DNA of 64,000 nucleotides. Source: Actinomadura opuntiae. GTDB lineage: Bacteria; Actinomycetota; Actinomycetes; Streptosporangiales; Streptosporangiaceae. The notes under the pieces were generated by a model. It searched no databases. It was given only the letters and a program-made list of their open reading frames with translations, and was not told where the DNA came from. Position 1 is the stretch's first letter. Each line of letters opens with the position of its first letter. This document shows, piece by piece, positions 15,858 through 24,521 of the stretch. The translations under genes and the position numbers were made by a program. The stretch spans positions 124,001 to 188,000 of the forward strand of contig NZ_JASNWF010000022.1 of NCBI RefSeq assembly GCF_030283205.1. Direction: 5' to 3'.

Positions 15858-18179
15858 TCAACCGTCAATGTCATCGAAAATACTTGCTGACGTTGTTCCA
15901 TCGCTCGGAGAGCGAAGCACCTCAGACCTAAATTTGTGTACACCGTGAGATTTCATCCTATTCAAGTCTACCGCCTTGGCAAATCTATCCGCGATCTCGA
16001 TCTCACCAATATTTCTGAAGGCCGACGAGTATGCATGAAGTGCATCGTCCACACCGAAATCACCAGTGAGACCTTCTTCACCACGCCAAAACACATCGTC
16101 CGCCCAACCCTCCTCGAGCGCTTCTTCCAGACGAGGCAAGAGCAAATTGCGCACTAGCCAGAAAAGGCGTGACCGATCCTCGTCCTTAAGGAGCACATCC
16201 CACTCCCAGCATTCGCTCCGCACCCAGGCAGGATCGATAACTTTTACCGCAAGATCGGCCATGCGACGGATAGCCGCCTCCCGAACCTCATCAGAGATAA
16301 GGCCCGCCCGATGAAACCGAGCCAACACCCTAGGCTCCGGAACGAATTCACAGTACGGCTCGAATACGATTATCCGATCTAGTACCTGTGGATGGACGTT
16401 CAGGAAAGACTCCAGCATCTCATCGCTACAATCCCTCCAAAGATAGAAGAGAGCGTCATGCGTCCAACAGGACCCCCCCGGCCACTTCTCAAACATATTA
16501 GCCAGACGTTGGGAGACTTCATCATAAAGAAAAGCAGGTATCCGCAGTAGCGTACCCGGCCGCTCCTCCTCACCTGGAGTTAGACAATCTGTACGTTCAA
16601 GCAGAACGTTATCATCCATTCCGAAGAGAACATTAATCAGCAGATGGTGCTGTAGCGCCAGCCACGCCGCAAACCCCTCTCTCAAGGTTGGATGTTTGAA
16701 AGACCAGAGGGGTCGACCGTCACTCTGCCAGGCCTGCTTCACGAATGGCCCATCCAAGACCGCCAAGGCTCTATTTACCCCGGCAAGCGTTGAGCCAATC
16801 TGCTCAAGCAAGCTACGGCGAGCGGCATCAAGTTCGATTGGACCGCCAAGAGACCCAGATGACGATACATATATGAGGGTCAAAGCTGCCTGAGCATCCG
16901 CATTCAGTTGACTATAAACCTCACTCAAAAACTGGCCCGGATGAGCCATGAATAGCTCAAGTCCCCGCCGACTCACCTCTAGGTTACGAGTGAACGCCTG
17001 CAGCCCGAGACGTCGAGCGGCTTCTGGACGGAATGGCTCGGTGTCTGCAGCGACTTCAAGGTAGGGCTTCATGGCAGCTCGAACGTCACGAGGTTGATCA
17101 CCGGCTTTTAGGTGATTGTAAACTATCTGCCGACGCTCAGATTTACTAATATTCGCAACGTCAATCACAATCTGTTGTTCTTCGAGCAACGGATAGGCGT
17201 AGGTTTTCAACTGGGGGCGAGCTTCTCTGTAGATATAGTCGCGCGAAGTCAGAATGACCCTCGCGCCGGCATCGATCGCTGCCATGATGGCAGGCATATC
17301 CCGCGACCAGTCACGAGTCAGGTTATCTTCATGGCGAACAACACCAAACGCGTCATCAACCAGAAAGAGTTGTCCTCCCTCATGCGGGTTCCAATGGTTG
17401 ACGATGTCTCGGGATGTTCGCACCCTAACAACGATGCAATCCCATTCGTCAATAGCCCCCATCGCAAGCATAAGTGCATTTACAGACTTGCCAACGGCAG
17501 GCTCACCCAGTAATAGTACGAATCCGTGATTCCGGAGAGCCGTATTTGCTTTTCGAAAGGCGTCGGTGACAACGAACGTTGAAATCTGGCCTGCAGCTGA
17601 GGTCATCAGCATCTTGGCCTGCTCACATGCCCGATCTTCAAGAATCTGAGACAAATCACCCAAACCGTAGACACGAGGCACAAAGGTCCTAAGCGTGCGG
17701 TGTGAGGCAATGGTGTCACAGATCCACTGAGAGTCGAAAATAAACAGGTGCTCTACGCCACATTCTTTTATTCGTTTCCTGATTCGCCCCTCTGATACCC
17801 CGGACACGCGAGCGTTGGTCATAAGGACATATGTTGAGCACATCTCTTGTGTCACCAGCAGTCGAATCTTCTCAAATTCATTTTCTAGTGCGGAAAAAGA
17901 TAGCGTCGAACCTTCACTTTGACTGTGTTTGCATTGAATGACAAATGGTGCTGCCGGAATGTTTTCATTAGGCTCATCGTGTCGCGAATTATCCCATGAA
18001 CCATAAAAGACACCATCACGGCCACCGTCATTCGAGTCGGCAAACGATGCTACCGACTGGCCCCAGACATGGCGGAGAATTGCTACACATAGATCCTGAA
18101 AATCACGCCAGGTCAACGTATGCAGGGCAAAGTAAGGAGAACCCGGAGCGGTCGTTAGACCTGAAGTTGCTGACGCCAC
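15858..18179 (-). CDS. Mrr-like nuclease fused to nSTAND3-type NTPase (candidate defence protein)
   Basis: A 773-residue, comparatively AT-rich gene. Residues 1-175 look like a PD-(D/E)XK restriction-endonuclease domain: WRDFQDLCVAIL, GGRDGVFYG (52-60, metal-binding Asp) and VIQCKH (80-85, the QxK variant catalytic motif). A STAND NTPase of the nSTAND3 type follows: Walker A GEPAVGKS (225-232), Walker B LFLVDDAFG (271-279) and the sensor-like ARVILTSRDY. The C-terminal 400 residues are helical, probably a sensor region. Nuclease-STAND fusions act as anti-phage Avs-type systems (family knowledge); the role here is inferred. The GTG start follows AGAGAGG. It lies 171 bases downstream of a second such gene, apparently co-transcribed. 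Confidence 0.8.
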   Translation of the reverse strand: MASATSGLTTAPGSPYFALHTLTWRDFQDLCVAILRHVWGQSVASFADSNDGGRDGVFYGSWDNSRHDEPNENIPAAPFVIQCKHSQSEGSTLSFSALENEFEKIRLLVTQEMCSTYVLMTNARVSGVSEGRIRKRIKECGVEHLFIFDSQWICDTIASHRTLRTFVPRVYGLGDLSQILEDRACEQAKMLMTSAAGQISTFVVTDAFRKANTALRNHGFVLLLGEPAVGKSVNALMLAMGAIDEWDCIVVRVRTSRDIVNHWNPHEGGQLFLVDDAFGVVRHEDNLTRDWSRDMPAIMAAIDAGARVILTSRDYIYREARPQLKTYAYPLLEEQQIVIDVANISKSERRQIVYNHLKAGDQPRDVRAAMKPYLEVAADTEPFRPEAARRLGLQAFTRNLEVSRRGLELFMAHPGQFLSEVYSQLNADAQAALTLIYVSSSGSLGGPIELDAARRSLLEQIGSTLAGVNRALAVLDGPFVKQAWQSDGRPLWSFKHPTLREGFAAWLALQHHLLINVLFGMDDNVLLERTDCLTPGEEERPGTLLRIPAFLYDEVSQRLANMFEKWPGGSCWTHDALFYLWRDCSDEMLESFLNVHPQVLDRIIVFEPYCEFVPEPRVLARFHRAGLISDEVREAAIRRMADLAVKVIDPAWVRSECWEWDVLLKDEDRSRLFWLVRNLLLPRLEEALEEGWADDVFWRGEEGLTGDFGVDDALHAYSSAFRNIGEIEIADRFAKAVDLNRMKSHGVHKFRSEVLRSPSDGTTSASIFDDIDG

Positions 18180-18350
18180 CTGTTGCCTCTCTGTCTGTAT
18201 ACATGGATTATGTCCTTCAAAGAAGCGCGAGTGGACATTTCGCGCAGTGCCGGCTTAGTTACCTAGCTACGGCGCAGAGTCGACTAACGCACCTGCAAGT
18301 CATATGCGAACCAACAGTTTGGCCGAGTGGTTCTCGTCAAATTCGCCAGC

Positions 18351-21134
18351 TTACACGCTCCAGTTTTTATTTCCTGCTGCTGTATGTTGTCCGAAGAGTT
18401 CCTCCGTAGAGGGAGGCTGCGTAATAGCTGCGGCACGCAGCTCCGTGGAGATGCCACAGGCTCGTGCCCAGCTTCGTATAAACTTCCCGACGGAGAGCAG
18501 CGTACTTTCCGCCCAGTCAGCACCCAAGGCATCACGATGGGCTGCACCGAGTGAGCGCGGCGAAGCACCCGGGTTCCTCTCCAGACACTCAAAAGCCTTA
18601 CGCATGCCCCGCTGTCGTTCAACGATAGGCCGTAGGCGCTTCGGATCAATCTCACCATCTGCCACGAGCTGCAGTTCCGAGAGAACAATACGCTCGCCTG
18701 CGTCTCTTTCGATGACACCGAGCAGAGCCAGATCCCGAACGGCGTTCGCGAATCCATTCTTGGAAGGACGAGCGTGAGCGGAAGGATTGGATAGATGTAG
18801 CAACAGTTGCAATGAAGGGCCTGGATTCGCGCCCGGGAAGGCGCTTCGCACACGTACGGGAACAGTCCCACTTAGAAGTCTTACTGGTGGTTCGTCGTCG
18901 TGATCAACAAGCCGCACCATCCCGTCTCGGCGAAGTCGTACCAGGCCCGCGTATTCCATCCACTGGCAGAACGAGCGTGCGTAGGTGAACCAGCTATCGG
19001 ACTTCGCCTCCACGGTTGGAAACTCGGGTGGCAGCATAGAGGCGAATCTCTGAAGTGGCACGATTTCTTCTTGGTTCAGTAACTCAATGGCGAGCTTGTA
19101 CATTTTATGGCGGCGAAGCGCCTGTCCGACGCGGGCCCTAATGGCGCTCTCCGTGTCTGGAGCGGCCATTATCTCCGCCTCTATTACAACCTGATTCGGC
19201 TCGGAACTAAGAACTCCAAACAGACGCAGTTCACGGGCATAGTTATGCACCACGGTGGCCGTCGTGTTCAATTCTCGAGCGGCATCAGGAACGCTCACGC
19301 TCCCTTGAGCACCAACCACTACCCGAAGAAGGCGTCCCGCACCAAGCGGTGCATATCGGACGACATATGAGTCTTCAAGGGCGACACGGCCAGTGTTGAG
19401 AAAATCACGGAAAGTATCCCAATAGGTGTCGAGCCGATCTCCCACTTGCACAACAAGGCGCTGGTGAAGAAGACTCTCCAGCAGAGCGCTAGAAGCGACA
19501 GAATCCTCCAATTCGGCAATCGCTACTGGAGCACTTTGAGCGATCATACGCAACAGTGACTCCTCGCCAGGACTCAGCCGTGCAAGGTCACTTTCGAAAA
19601 GTCCTTGAACATTGAGGGCTTGTCGTGCAAGCTCGTCCTGGCTAATCCCGCTTCCAACTTCTGTCAGTACATGGCCGGCCAACTTCTTGAATAGCCATGG
19701 CAGCCCTTGGGAATACTCGCGTAGACGCTGACGCAGGTCCCGGTTTAGCTTTTTTCCCAACGACCTTTCGAGACGGCGAAGAAGAGTTTCGACTTCGCGA
19801 GGGCCGAACGGATTAAGAATTGCGACCGACGAAACATCTCTGATTTCATCACGAAAACGGTATGGATGCCCTTCCGTCCAGCCGACTAAATCTGTCTTCC
19901 ATGAGAAGCTGACGGTCAACGGAGCATTGAGTTCGCGTACCAAGAAGGCCAGGTCTCTGAACTCTCGCGTGAGCCCCAGGTCGCGGAAGACATTTTCGAA
20001 TTGATCAAAAGCAATGAAGAGAGGCTTTGCAGGTGTGCTCCATGATGCGCCTTTTAGTGTTTCAACGACACTTTGAAGTGTACTGAAAGCGGCATCGCTT
20101 GGCAGTTCGATAATCTTCCGGTCTACCGCCCTGCGAACGACACGCTCAATTGCGGCCGCGACAAAATCGGACCGTTCGGCCGTCCTAGTGTCGACGACGA
20201 GCGCTACGCCGCCAGCCTTCTCTATTTCTCGTTTCAACTGAAGCGCGAGCGAACTCTTACCCCAGCCCGACTTTGCGTTGATAACGATCGATCCACCGCT
20301 TGCCCGAGTCACGATTCTACCGATAAGGGACTGCGAAAGAGCTTTGCGACCGACAAAGAATTCCGGTGCAGCCGGAAGCTGATATTCGAAGTCGGAGGAA
20401 CTGCCCTGCACTTCAACGATATTCGGGGGCGACGGCACCCGTATTGGGACTACAGCTCTCTGGACACCGATAGACGTCACCGGCAGGCCCTGCGCCAACT
20501 CACGTTCAATCAAGCTGATAATTGGCGATGGAACGCTTCCGTTACGAGACCACACTAGCCATCTAAATGCACGGCGGGTTTCGGGATCCAACTCGCATGC
20601 AGCCATGACAATGCCATGCTCTGTGATGACAACTGTTGGATCGGATTTAATGGACGGACCGTCGTTCCAATTGGGCAGTATTTTGGCCGCTTCGAGCAGT
20701 CTACAGATGTCATACGAGCCTAGATACTGAAATCCTGGGAGTTTAACTCGCGCCGCCTCTGCCTGCTCCTTAGCCTGCGAGGTCAGCCGCGGGATCCCAA
20801 TAAAAAGTCCATGCATACGCTGATCATCAGCGCGAGCAAGCGCAAACTTTCCGAGGAATGACGTCAGGAGTGGAACACGTATATTCGAGCTATAGGATTT
20901 ACATTCACAGATAACCCGTTCGCCCGTAACCGTGTGGCGAGCCTCAACGTCGAGTTCTATACCTTCGCTCGTAACATCGAGGTTTTCTGCCCGTGGCTCG
21001 CCATAGCCCTGTGTTGCAAGCAACTGTGCAATAAACTTCTCGAAAAGATGACCGCGCTTGTTGGATATCTCCCCCGCCGACGGCCCTTCAGCCAGTACAA
21101 CGACAGCAGCGGTGTCCACAGCGATCTGTTCCAT
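18351..21134 (-). CDS. PD-(D/E)XK nuclease fused to P-loop STAND-type NTPase (candidate defence protein)
   Basis: A 927-residue gene with low GC for this genome. Residues 25-160 form an Mrr/restriction-endonuclease-like domain: KRGHLFEKFIAQLLATQGY, GIELDVEAR (58-66, catalytic acids) and VICECKSY (74-81, ExK). An ATPase follows: FFVGRKALSQSLIGRI (GR-type AAA/STAND start), Walker A NAKSGWGKSS (286-295) and Walker B PLFIAFDQFE (371-380). The C-terminal half is helical with winged-helix-like segments. Both nuclease and ATPase sites look intact. It is first in a two-gene unit with the nSTAND3 protein, preceded by an insertion sequence. Alternative: a nuclease regulated by another ATP-driven mechanism. 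Confidence 0.8.
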   Translation of the reverse strand: MEQIAVDTAAVVVLAEGPSAGEISNKRGHLFEKFIAQLLATQGYGEPRAENLDVTSEGIELDVEARHTVTGERVICECKSYSSNIRVPLLTSFLGKFALARADDQRMHGLFIGIPRLTSQAKEQAEAARVKLPGFQYLGSYDICRLLEAAKILPNWNDGPSIKSDPTVVITEHGIVMAACELDPETRRAFRWLVWSRNGSVPSPIISLIERELAQGLPVTSIGVQRAVVPIRVPSPPNIVEVQGSSSDFEYQLPAAPEFFVGRKALSQSLIGRIVTRASGGSIVINAKSGWGKSSLALQLKREIEKAGGVALVVDTRTAERSDFVAAAIERVVRRAVDRKIIELPSDAAFSTLQSVVETLKGASWSTPAKPLFIAFDQFENVFRDLGLTREFRDLAFLVRELNAPLTVSFSWKTDLVGWTEGHPYRFRDEIRDVSSVAILNPFGPREVETLLRRLERSLGKKLNRDLRQRLREYSQGLPWLFKKLAGHVLTEVGSGISQDELARQALNVQGLFESDLARLSPGEESLLRMIAQSAPVAIAELEDSVASSALLESLLHQRLVVQVGDRLDTYWDTFRDFLNTGRVALEDSYVVRYAPLGAGRLLRVVVGAQGSVSVPDAARELNTTATVVHNYARELRLFGVLSSEPNQVVIEAEIMAAPDTESAIRARVGQALRRHKMYKLAIELLNQEEIVPLQRFASMLPPEFPTVEAKSDSWFTYARSFCQWMEYAGLVRLRRDGMVRLVDHDDEPPVRLLSGTVPVRVRSAFPGANPGPSLQLLLHLSNPSAHARPSKNGFANAVRDLALLGVIERDAGERIVLSELQLVADGEIDPKRLRPIVERQRGMRKAFECLERNPGASPRSLGAAHRDALGADWAESTLLSVGKFIRSWARACGISTELRAAAITQPPSTEELFGQHTAAGNKNWSV

Positions 21135-21260
21135 TGCTTAAAGATACCTCAGCAGGCCAGCAGAGGCCGCTGCTTAGATGATTGCACTGCGGCTGCGAAT
21201 TTGGGACTGACCGTATATCGAGTCACCGCACGTATAAAACCGTTGGTCGCTCCTGCAACC

Positions 21261-22314
21261 ACTAACGACCTCGTGCATGGTTGTGGTGGTGGCCGGGTTC
21301 CTGATCGTTGATCATGGTCGGATGGTCCGGTCGGTGGCTCGTGCGGTGGTTGTGGGAATCGTCGGATCACCGGTCTGTCGCCGACAGTGATCGCCGAGTT
21401 GGTGGCGGAGGTCGGGCCCGTGTGGCAGGAGCGGCACCAAGCGGTGCTGGCCGCTCGTCCGCGGAGGCGCGCAGTGGGTGCTGGCGCGAAGTACAAGCTG
21501 CTGTTCGTGGACCGGCTGCTGGCCACGCTGATCCATCTGCGGCACGGGGTGACCCACGATGTGCTGGGCTGCTGGTTCGGCGTCAGCCGATCCACCATCA
21601 CCCGAGCCATCGCCGAGGTCCGGCCGCTGCTGGCCGACCGTGGCTGCACGGTCGAGCCGGGAATCTGGTTGCGCACGCTGGCCGAGGTGATCGAGTACCT
21701 GGGCGCCAGCGGGCAAACCGCGATCATTGATGCCACCGAGGTCAGGGTTCGCCGACCGGCGGCCAAACGGCCGGACCGCAACGTGTTCGTCTCCGGCAAG
21801 AACAAGCAGAACGCAATCAAAGCCATGGTGATCACCGACGCAGACGGTCACCTGCTCTTCTGCGGACAAGCCGAGCCCGGAAGTTGCGCCGACATCACCC
21901 AGGCCCGCCGGTCGGGACTGGTCGAGCTACTGGCCACCGGTCCGCCAGTGCAGATCCTGGCCGACGCCGGCTACCAGGGCCTGGGTGCCGAGACCGCCGG
22001 TCAGGTAGTGACACCGCCGCACCGCAAATTCCGCAAGAACGCCCCGGCCTGGTACGAAGAGCTCCACGCCGCCCAGCGCCACGCCCATTCCGTCCGCCGC
22101 ATCCGGGTCGAACACGGCATCGCCCACCTGAAGAACTGGCGCTCTCTCGCCCGCCATCACGGCCGCCGCGAACACCTCGCCGACATAGCCAAAGCCGCTG
22201 CAGCACTGCTGTCCCATCAACAGGCCGCAACGCACCCGGCCGAACTCCAGGCATAACTTCGGTCGCTCGGCGAATACCCGACACGCCACCACAACCATGC
22301 ACGAGGTCGTTAGT
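21261..22314 (+). mobile_element. IS5-family (IS112-like) insertion sequence
   Basis: Bounded by 29-base perfect inverted repeats at 21261-21289 and 22286-22314, each beginning ACTAACGACCTC from its outer end. It encloses one transposase gene. No clear target duplication is seen next to the repeats (flanks ACC and AGT). The left end is 127 bases from the start of the nuclease-NTPase gene at 21134, so the element lies in or next to the promoter of that unit. Confidence 0.85.
21387..22256 (+). CDS. IS5-family transposase (DDE_Tnp_4 type)
   Basis: A 289-residue transposase with a helix-turn-helix segment (DVLGCWFGVSRSTITRAIAEV) and a DDE catalytic core: TAIIDATEVRVRRP (first Asp), VQILADAGYQG (second Asp) and RVEHGIAHLKNW (Glu). 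These spacings fit the IS5/IS112 group. The GTG start at 21387 may be late, because the family's usual RITGLSPT lead-in is visible in frame upstream without a start codon. All catalytic residues are present, so the element may be active. Confidence 0.88.
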   Translation: MIAELVAEVGPVWQERHQAVLAARPRRRAVGAGAKYKLLFVDRLLATLIHLRHGVTHDVLGCWFGVSRSTITRAIAEVRPLLADRGCTVEPGIWLRTLAEVIEYLGASGQTAIIDATEVRVRRPAAKRPDRNVFVSGKNKQNAIKAMVITDADGHLLFCGQAEPGSCADITQARRSGLVELLATGPPVQILADAGYQGLGAETAGQVVTPPHRKFRKNAPAWYEELHAAQRHAHSVRRIRVEHGIAHLKNWRSLARHHGRREHLADIAKAAAALLSHQQAATHPAELQA

Positions 22315-22449
22315 AGTGGATCTGGCCCTAGGTTCCCGTGGATAGTCAGGAACTGGTTACCCACAGTCCGTGATGGACAAGCGGTGTAGAGGCAGATCGC
22401 AGGCTGCGGCCTTTGCGGGAGCTGTGTCCTCCTGATACGGCGTTGGTAC

Positions 22450-23169
22450 TCACGTCCCGAGCCAGACGCGGTCGAAGCTGTGTTGGTAGGTGGCGGCCAT
22501 GTCGTTGGGCTGGGTGGTGCGGAGGTGGAGCACGGGGGCGTGGGATGCGGGGATGCCGTAGGCGTGGGGGTTGATCAGGAGGTCGTCGTCGGATCGGTAG
22601 ATGGAGTTGTAGAGGACTGTGTCGTGTAGGCGGATCTCTACATTGTCGAGGTCGCGTAGGGGTTCGTAGAGGACTAGGGCGTTGCGGATCTTGGCGGCTA
22701 GGGAGTCGCCTACGCCTTCGTCTGCGCCTCGTTCGGAGATGCGGGGGCCGTCTGGGTTGCCGAGGAGGATGCGGACGGTGACGCCGTCTCGGGCCTTGTC
22801 GGCGATGGTTCGTATGACGCCTTGGTCTTCGGCGAGGAAGAGGCCGGCGTAGGCGAGGATGCCGATCTCGTGGCGTGCGCTGGCGAAGTGGTGTTGCCAG
22901 ACGGCTCGGGGGACGGCCCAGCGGTGCGGGTAGGTGGCGAGGATCTGGGCGCCCGGTGGTTCGGGGAGCGGGCGCGGTGCGGAGAGCTGGGGCCACAGGT
23001 CGTCTGCGGTGTGGTCCAGGAGGGCACAGAGGGTCGCTCGGTGGCGGGGGTAGGGGATGCGGCCGGACAGCCAGCGGTGGACGGTCTTGGGGTCTACGTC
23101 GAGACGCTTGGCCACGTCGTCTTTGGTGAGCTGGGCCTCTTCGAGGGCTCGCCGCAACAGGTCGTTCAC
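22450..23169 (-). CDS. HTH (XRE-like) regulator with DUF5919 domain
   Basis: A 239-residue protein. Residues 1-50 form an XRE-like HTH (LTKDDVAKRLDVDPKTVHRW). Residues 80-239 match DUF5919, a domain with PLD-like overtones: TYPHRWAVPRAVWQHHF, EIGILAYAGLFL, VTVRILLGNPDG, EIRLHDTVLYNSIYR, LLINPHAYG. The duplicated HxKx4D catalytic motif of true phospholipase D is not present, so a sensing role is more likely than catalysis. Its promoter carries a tandem GGGACGTC repeat. It is divergent from the hypothetical gene at 23344. Paralogue at 25561-26307; remnants at 15441-15653 and 34236-34730. Confidence 0.82.
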   Translation of the reverse strand: MNDLLRRALEEAQLTKDDVAKRLDVDPKTVHRWLSGRIPYPRHRATLCALLDHTADDLWPQLSAPRPLPEPPGAQILATYPHRWAVPRAVWQHHFASARHEIGILAYAGLFLAEDQGVIRTIADKARDGVTVRILLGNPDGPRISERGADEGVGDSLAAKIRNALVLYEPLRDLDNVEIRLHDTVLYNSIYRSDDDLLINPHAYGIPASHAPVLHLRTTQPNDMAATYQHSFDRVWLGT

Positions 23170-23208
23170 CGGACCTCCCGAGATGCAAGGTAGGACTGAC
23201 GCTAACAG

Positions 23209-23232
23209 AAGACGTCCCTAGACGTCCCTAGT
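23209..23232. promoter_or_regulatory. Tandem GGGACGTC operator-like repeat
   Basis: On the - strand this reads AGGGACGTCT twice in direct tandem with a 10-base period, so both copies face the same side of the helix. It lies between the divergent DUF5919 regulator gene and the gene at 23344. Related repeats lie at 24457-24476, 26325-26344 and 29610-29630. Confidence 0.6.
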
Positions 23233-23343
23233 TGCCGGTGGAGAGGTCCCGGCCGGCCAACGAGGCTTCTGGACACGCCCGAGGTGCCGCACCTGCGGTT
23301 TCTCAGCGGTCAAGTCCCCAAGCAACCTCGTTGAGGAGGCCCC

Positions 23344-23706
23344 ATGTCCTTCGACCGGCCCCGTGAGACCGATGCCGAGCCGACGTCCTTCTCTGGTCTG
23401 AGCGTGGCCGAGGCGCGGTTGGCCGCGCTCGGCGCTCACCTGCGTGCGCATCGCCTTGTCGTCGAGTTGACCTCGGCGGGACTGGCAGTGCGCAATCCGG
23501 ACGCGCCCGGTTGCTGCGATGAGAACCCCGTCCTGTCCGACAAGATCACGTGTCGGCCCTTCGATCGGGACGGCGGTCACCTCTGGTTCTTCGACTCGTC
23601 GGGGCACCCGATCACCGAAGCCGAGCGCATCGTCGACGCGGTCGTGTGGATCAAGGGCAGGCTCGCCGACCGGGACAGCCTTCCCGCGGTGGAGGGCACG
23701 CTCTGA
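23344..23706 (+). CDS. Conserved hypothetical protein of the integrative element
   Basis: A 120-residue soluble protein with a mixed alpha/beta pattern (VAEARLAALGAHLRAHRLVVELTSAGLAVRN, GHLWFFDSSGHPI). No known catalytic motif; the CC pair in APGCCDENP is unlikely to bind metal alone. A clear GAGGAGG site precedes the ATG. Divergent from the DUF5919 regulator, with the GGGACGTC repeat between. Such genes recur in actinomycete elements beside HTH regulators; function unknown. Confidence 0.65.
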   Translation: MSFDRPRETDAEPTSFSGLSVAEARLAALGAHLRAHRLVVELTSAGLAVRNPDAPGCCDENPVLSDKITCRPFDRDGGHLWFFDSSGHPITEAERIVDAVVWIKGRLADRDSLPAVEGTL

Positions 23707-23945
23707 TGGCGCGGGCTGCTGGACGGCATCGGCGTACCTGCTCGCCGCCACAACCCTCGCGAAGGACCGTCAGCCCTCGTCCGCAGGCGGACGCGGCGGG
23801 GCGGTGGGTTGTTGTCTCCCCTGCGAGCATGCCCACGCACCACCCTGCCTCCCGCCCGCCTACGGCGAGTACCGAAGGCGGTGGCGGGAAGCATCGGCGT
23901 GGGCTTGCTCGGCGCATCCTCGGCGCCTTCGTGGATCTGGGGTGA
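23706..23945 (+). CDS. Doubtful small basic protein
   Basis: An ATG overlapping the stop of the previous gene (TGATG) opens a 79-codon frame rich in Arg, Pro and Ser with no domain. Codon third positions are not strongly GC-biased, and another frame is equally open, so this may be non-coding. If it is not a gene, the 310 bases between 23706 and the GntR gene hold only a terminator hairpin. Confidence 0.25.
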   Translation: MARAAGRHRRTCSPPQPSRRTVSPRPQADAAGRWVVVSPASMPTHHPASRPPTASTEGGGGKHRRGLARRILGAFVDLG

Positions 23946-23960
23946 GAGTCCGAGGTCAGG

Positions 23961-23993
23961 TGAGGCCCAGAGTGGTCGCCGCTCTGGGCCTCA
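23961..23993 (+). terminator. Rho-independent-like hairpin
   Basis: Perfect 12-base arms TGAGGCCCAGAG (23961-23972) and CTCTGGGCCTCA (23982-23993) around a 9-base loop, with no T tract. It lies 23 bases before the GntR start and separates the hypothetical gene(s) from the regulator. Confidence 0.7.
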
Positions 23994-24015
23994 TACGTGT
24001 GTGGTGGGGTGCACG

Positions 24016-24468
24016 GTGACACGTGCCTCGGGTGCCGCGTACCGAAGAATCGCCGAGGTATTGCGGGCGCGTATCGCGGACGGGTCCTATCCCGCTGGCG
24101 GGCGGTTGCCTGGAGAGCATGAGCTGAGCAGAGAGTTCGCCGTGGCCCGTGACACAGTACGGCGTGCGCTGCGGCTGCTCCAGGACGAGGGGCTGATCAG
24201 GGTCGTGACGGGCCTGGGCAGGTTCGTGCCGTCCGTTCCCGCTGACAACGTCGGGCCGACGTACGAGCGCATCGCGGCTGACCTTAGGGGGCTGATCGAG
24301 AGCGGCTCGTTGCCGGTCGGCAGTCGCTTGCCGAGCGAGGCGAGGATCTGCGAGCGCTACGGCGTCGCGCGGTTCACCGCGAGGCGGGCTTTAGAGCGGT
24401 TGGAGGCCGCTGGTCTGGTGGAGTGCGTTCACGGTCGGGGACGGTTCGTCCTGCCAAGACGTCCCTAG
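24016..24468 (+). CDS. GntR-type regulator with two tandem winged-helix domains
   Basis: A 150-residue protein built from two GntR-type winged-helix units with no effector domain. Unit 1 runs from about residue 5 to 75 (IAEVLRARIADGSYPAGGRL, FAVARDTVRRALRLL). Unit 2 runs from about 80 to 148 (IAADLRGLIESGSLPVGSRL, YGVARFTARRALERLEA). The duplication makes one chain resemble a pre-formed dimer. In pSAM2-type AICEs the GntR protein KorSA represses element functions, so a similar role is likely. Start GTG at 24016. A GGGACGTC site overlaps its 3' end and the next promoter. Confidence 0.8.
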   Translation: MTRASGAAYRRIAEVLRARIADGSYPAGGRLPGEHELSREFAVARDTVRRALRLLQDEGLIRVVTGLGRFVPSVPADNVGPTYERIAADLRGLIESGSLPVGSRLPSEARICERYGVARFTARRALERLEAAGLVECVHGRGRFVLPRRP

Positions 24469-24476
24469 ATGGTCCC
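24457..24476. promoter_or_regulatory. GGGACGTC operator-like site upstream of the HD gene
   Basis: AAGACGTCCCTAG lies across the GntR stop codon, followed after two bases by GGTCCC, a half match in the same orientation. On the - strand this reads GGGACC then GGGACGTC at an 11-base period. The HD-domain gene starts about 45 bases downstream. Confidence 0.5.
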
Positions 24477-24521
24477 GCGGCGTCCGTGGATGTCCAGTGA
24501 CCTGCCCGTAGCGTCAGGGAC

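Noticed and set aside
21255-22320. Target-site duplication for the IS5-like element
   Set aside because: Flanks (ACC left, AGT right) do not match; shifting the element ends by a few bases does not give a convincing duplication.
22450-23169. Phospholipase D enzyme
   Set aside because: The duplicated HxKx4D motif is missing; only a PLD-like pattern remains, so an HTH regulator with DUF5919 is the safer call.
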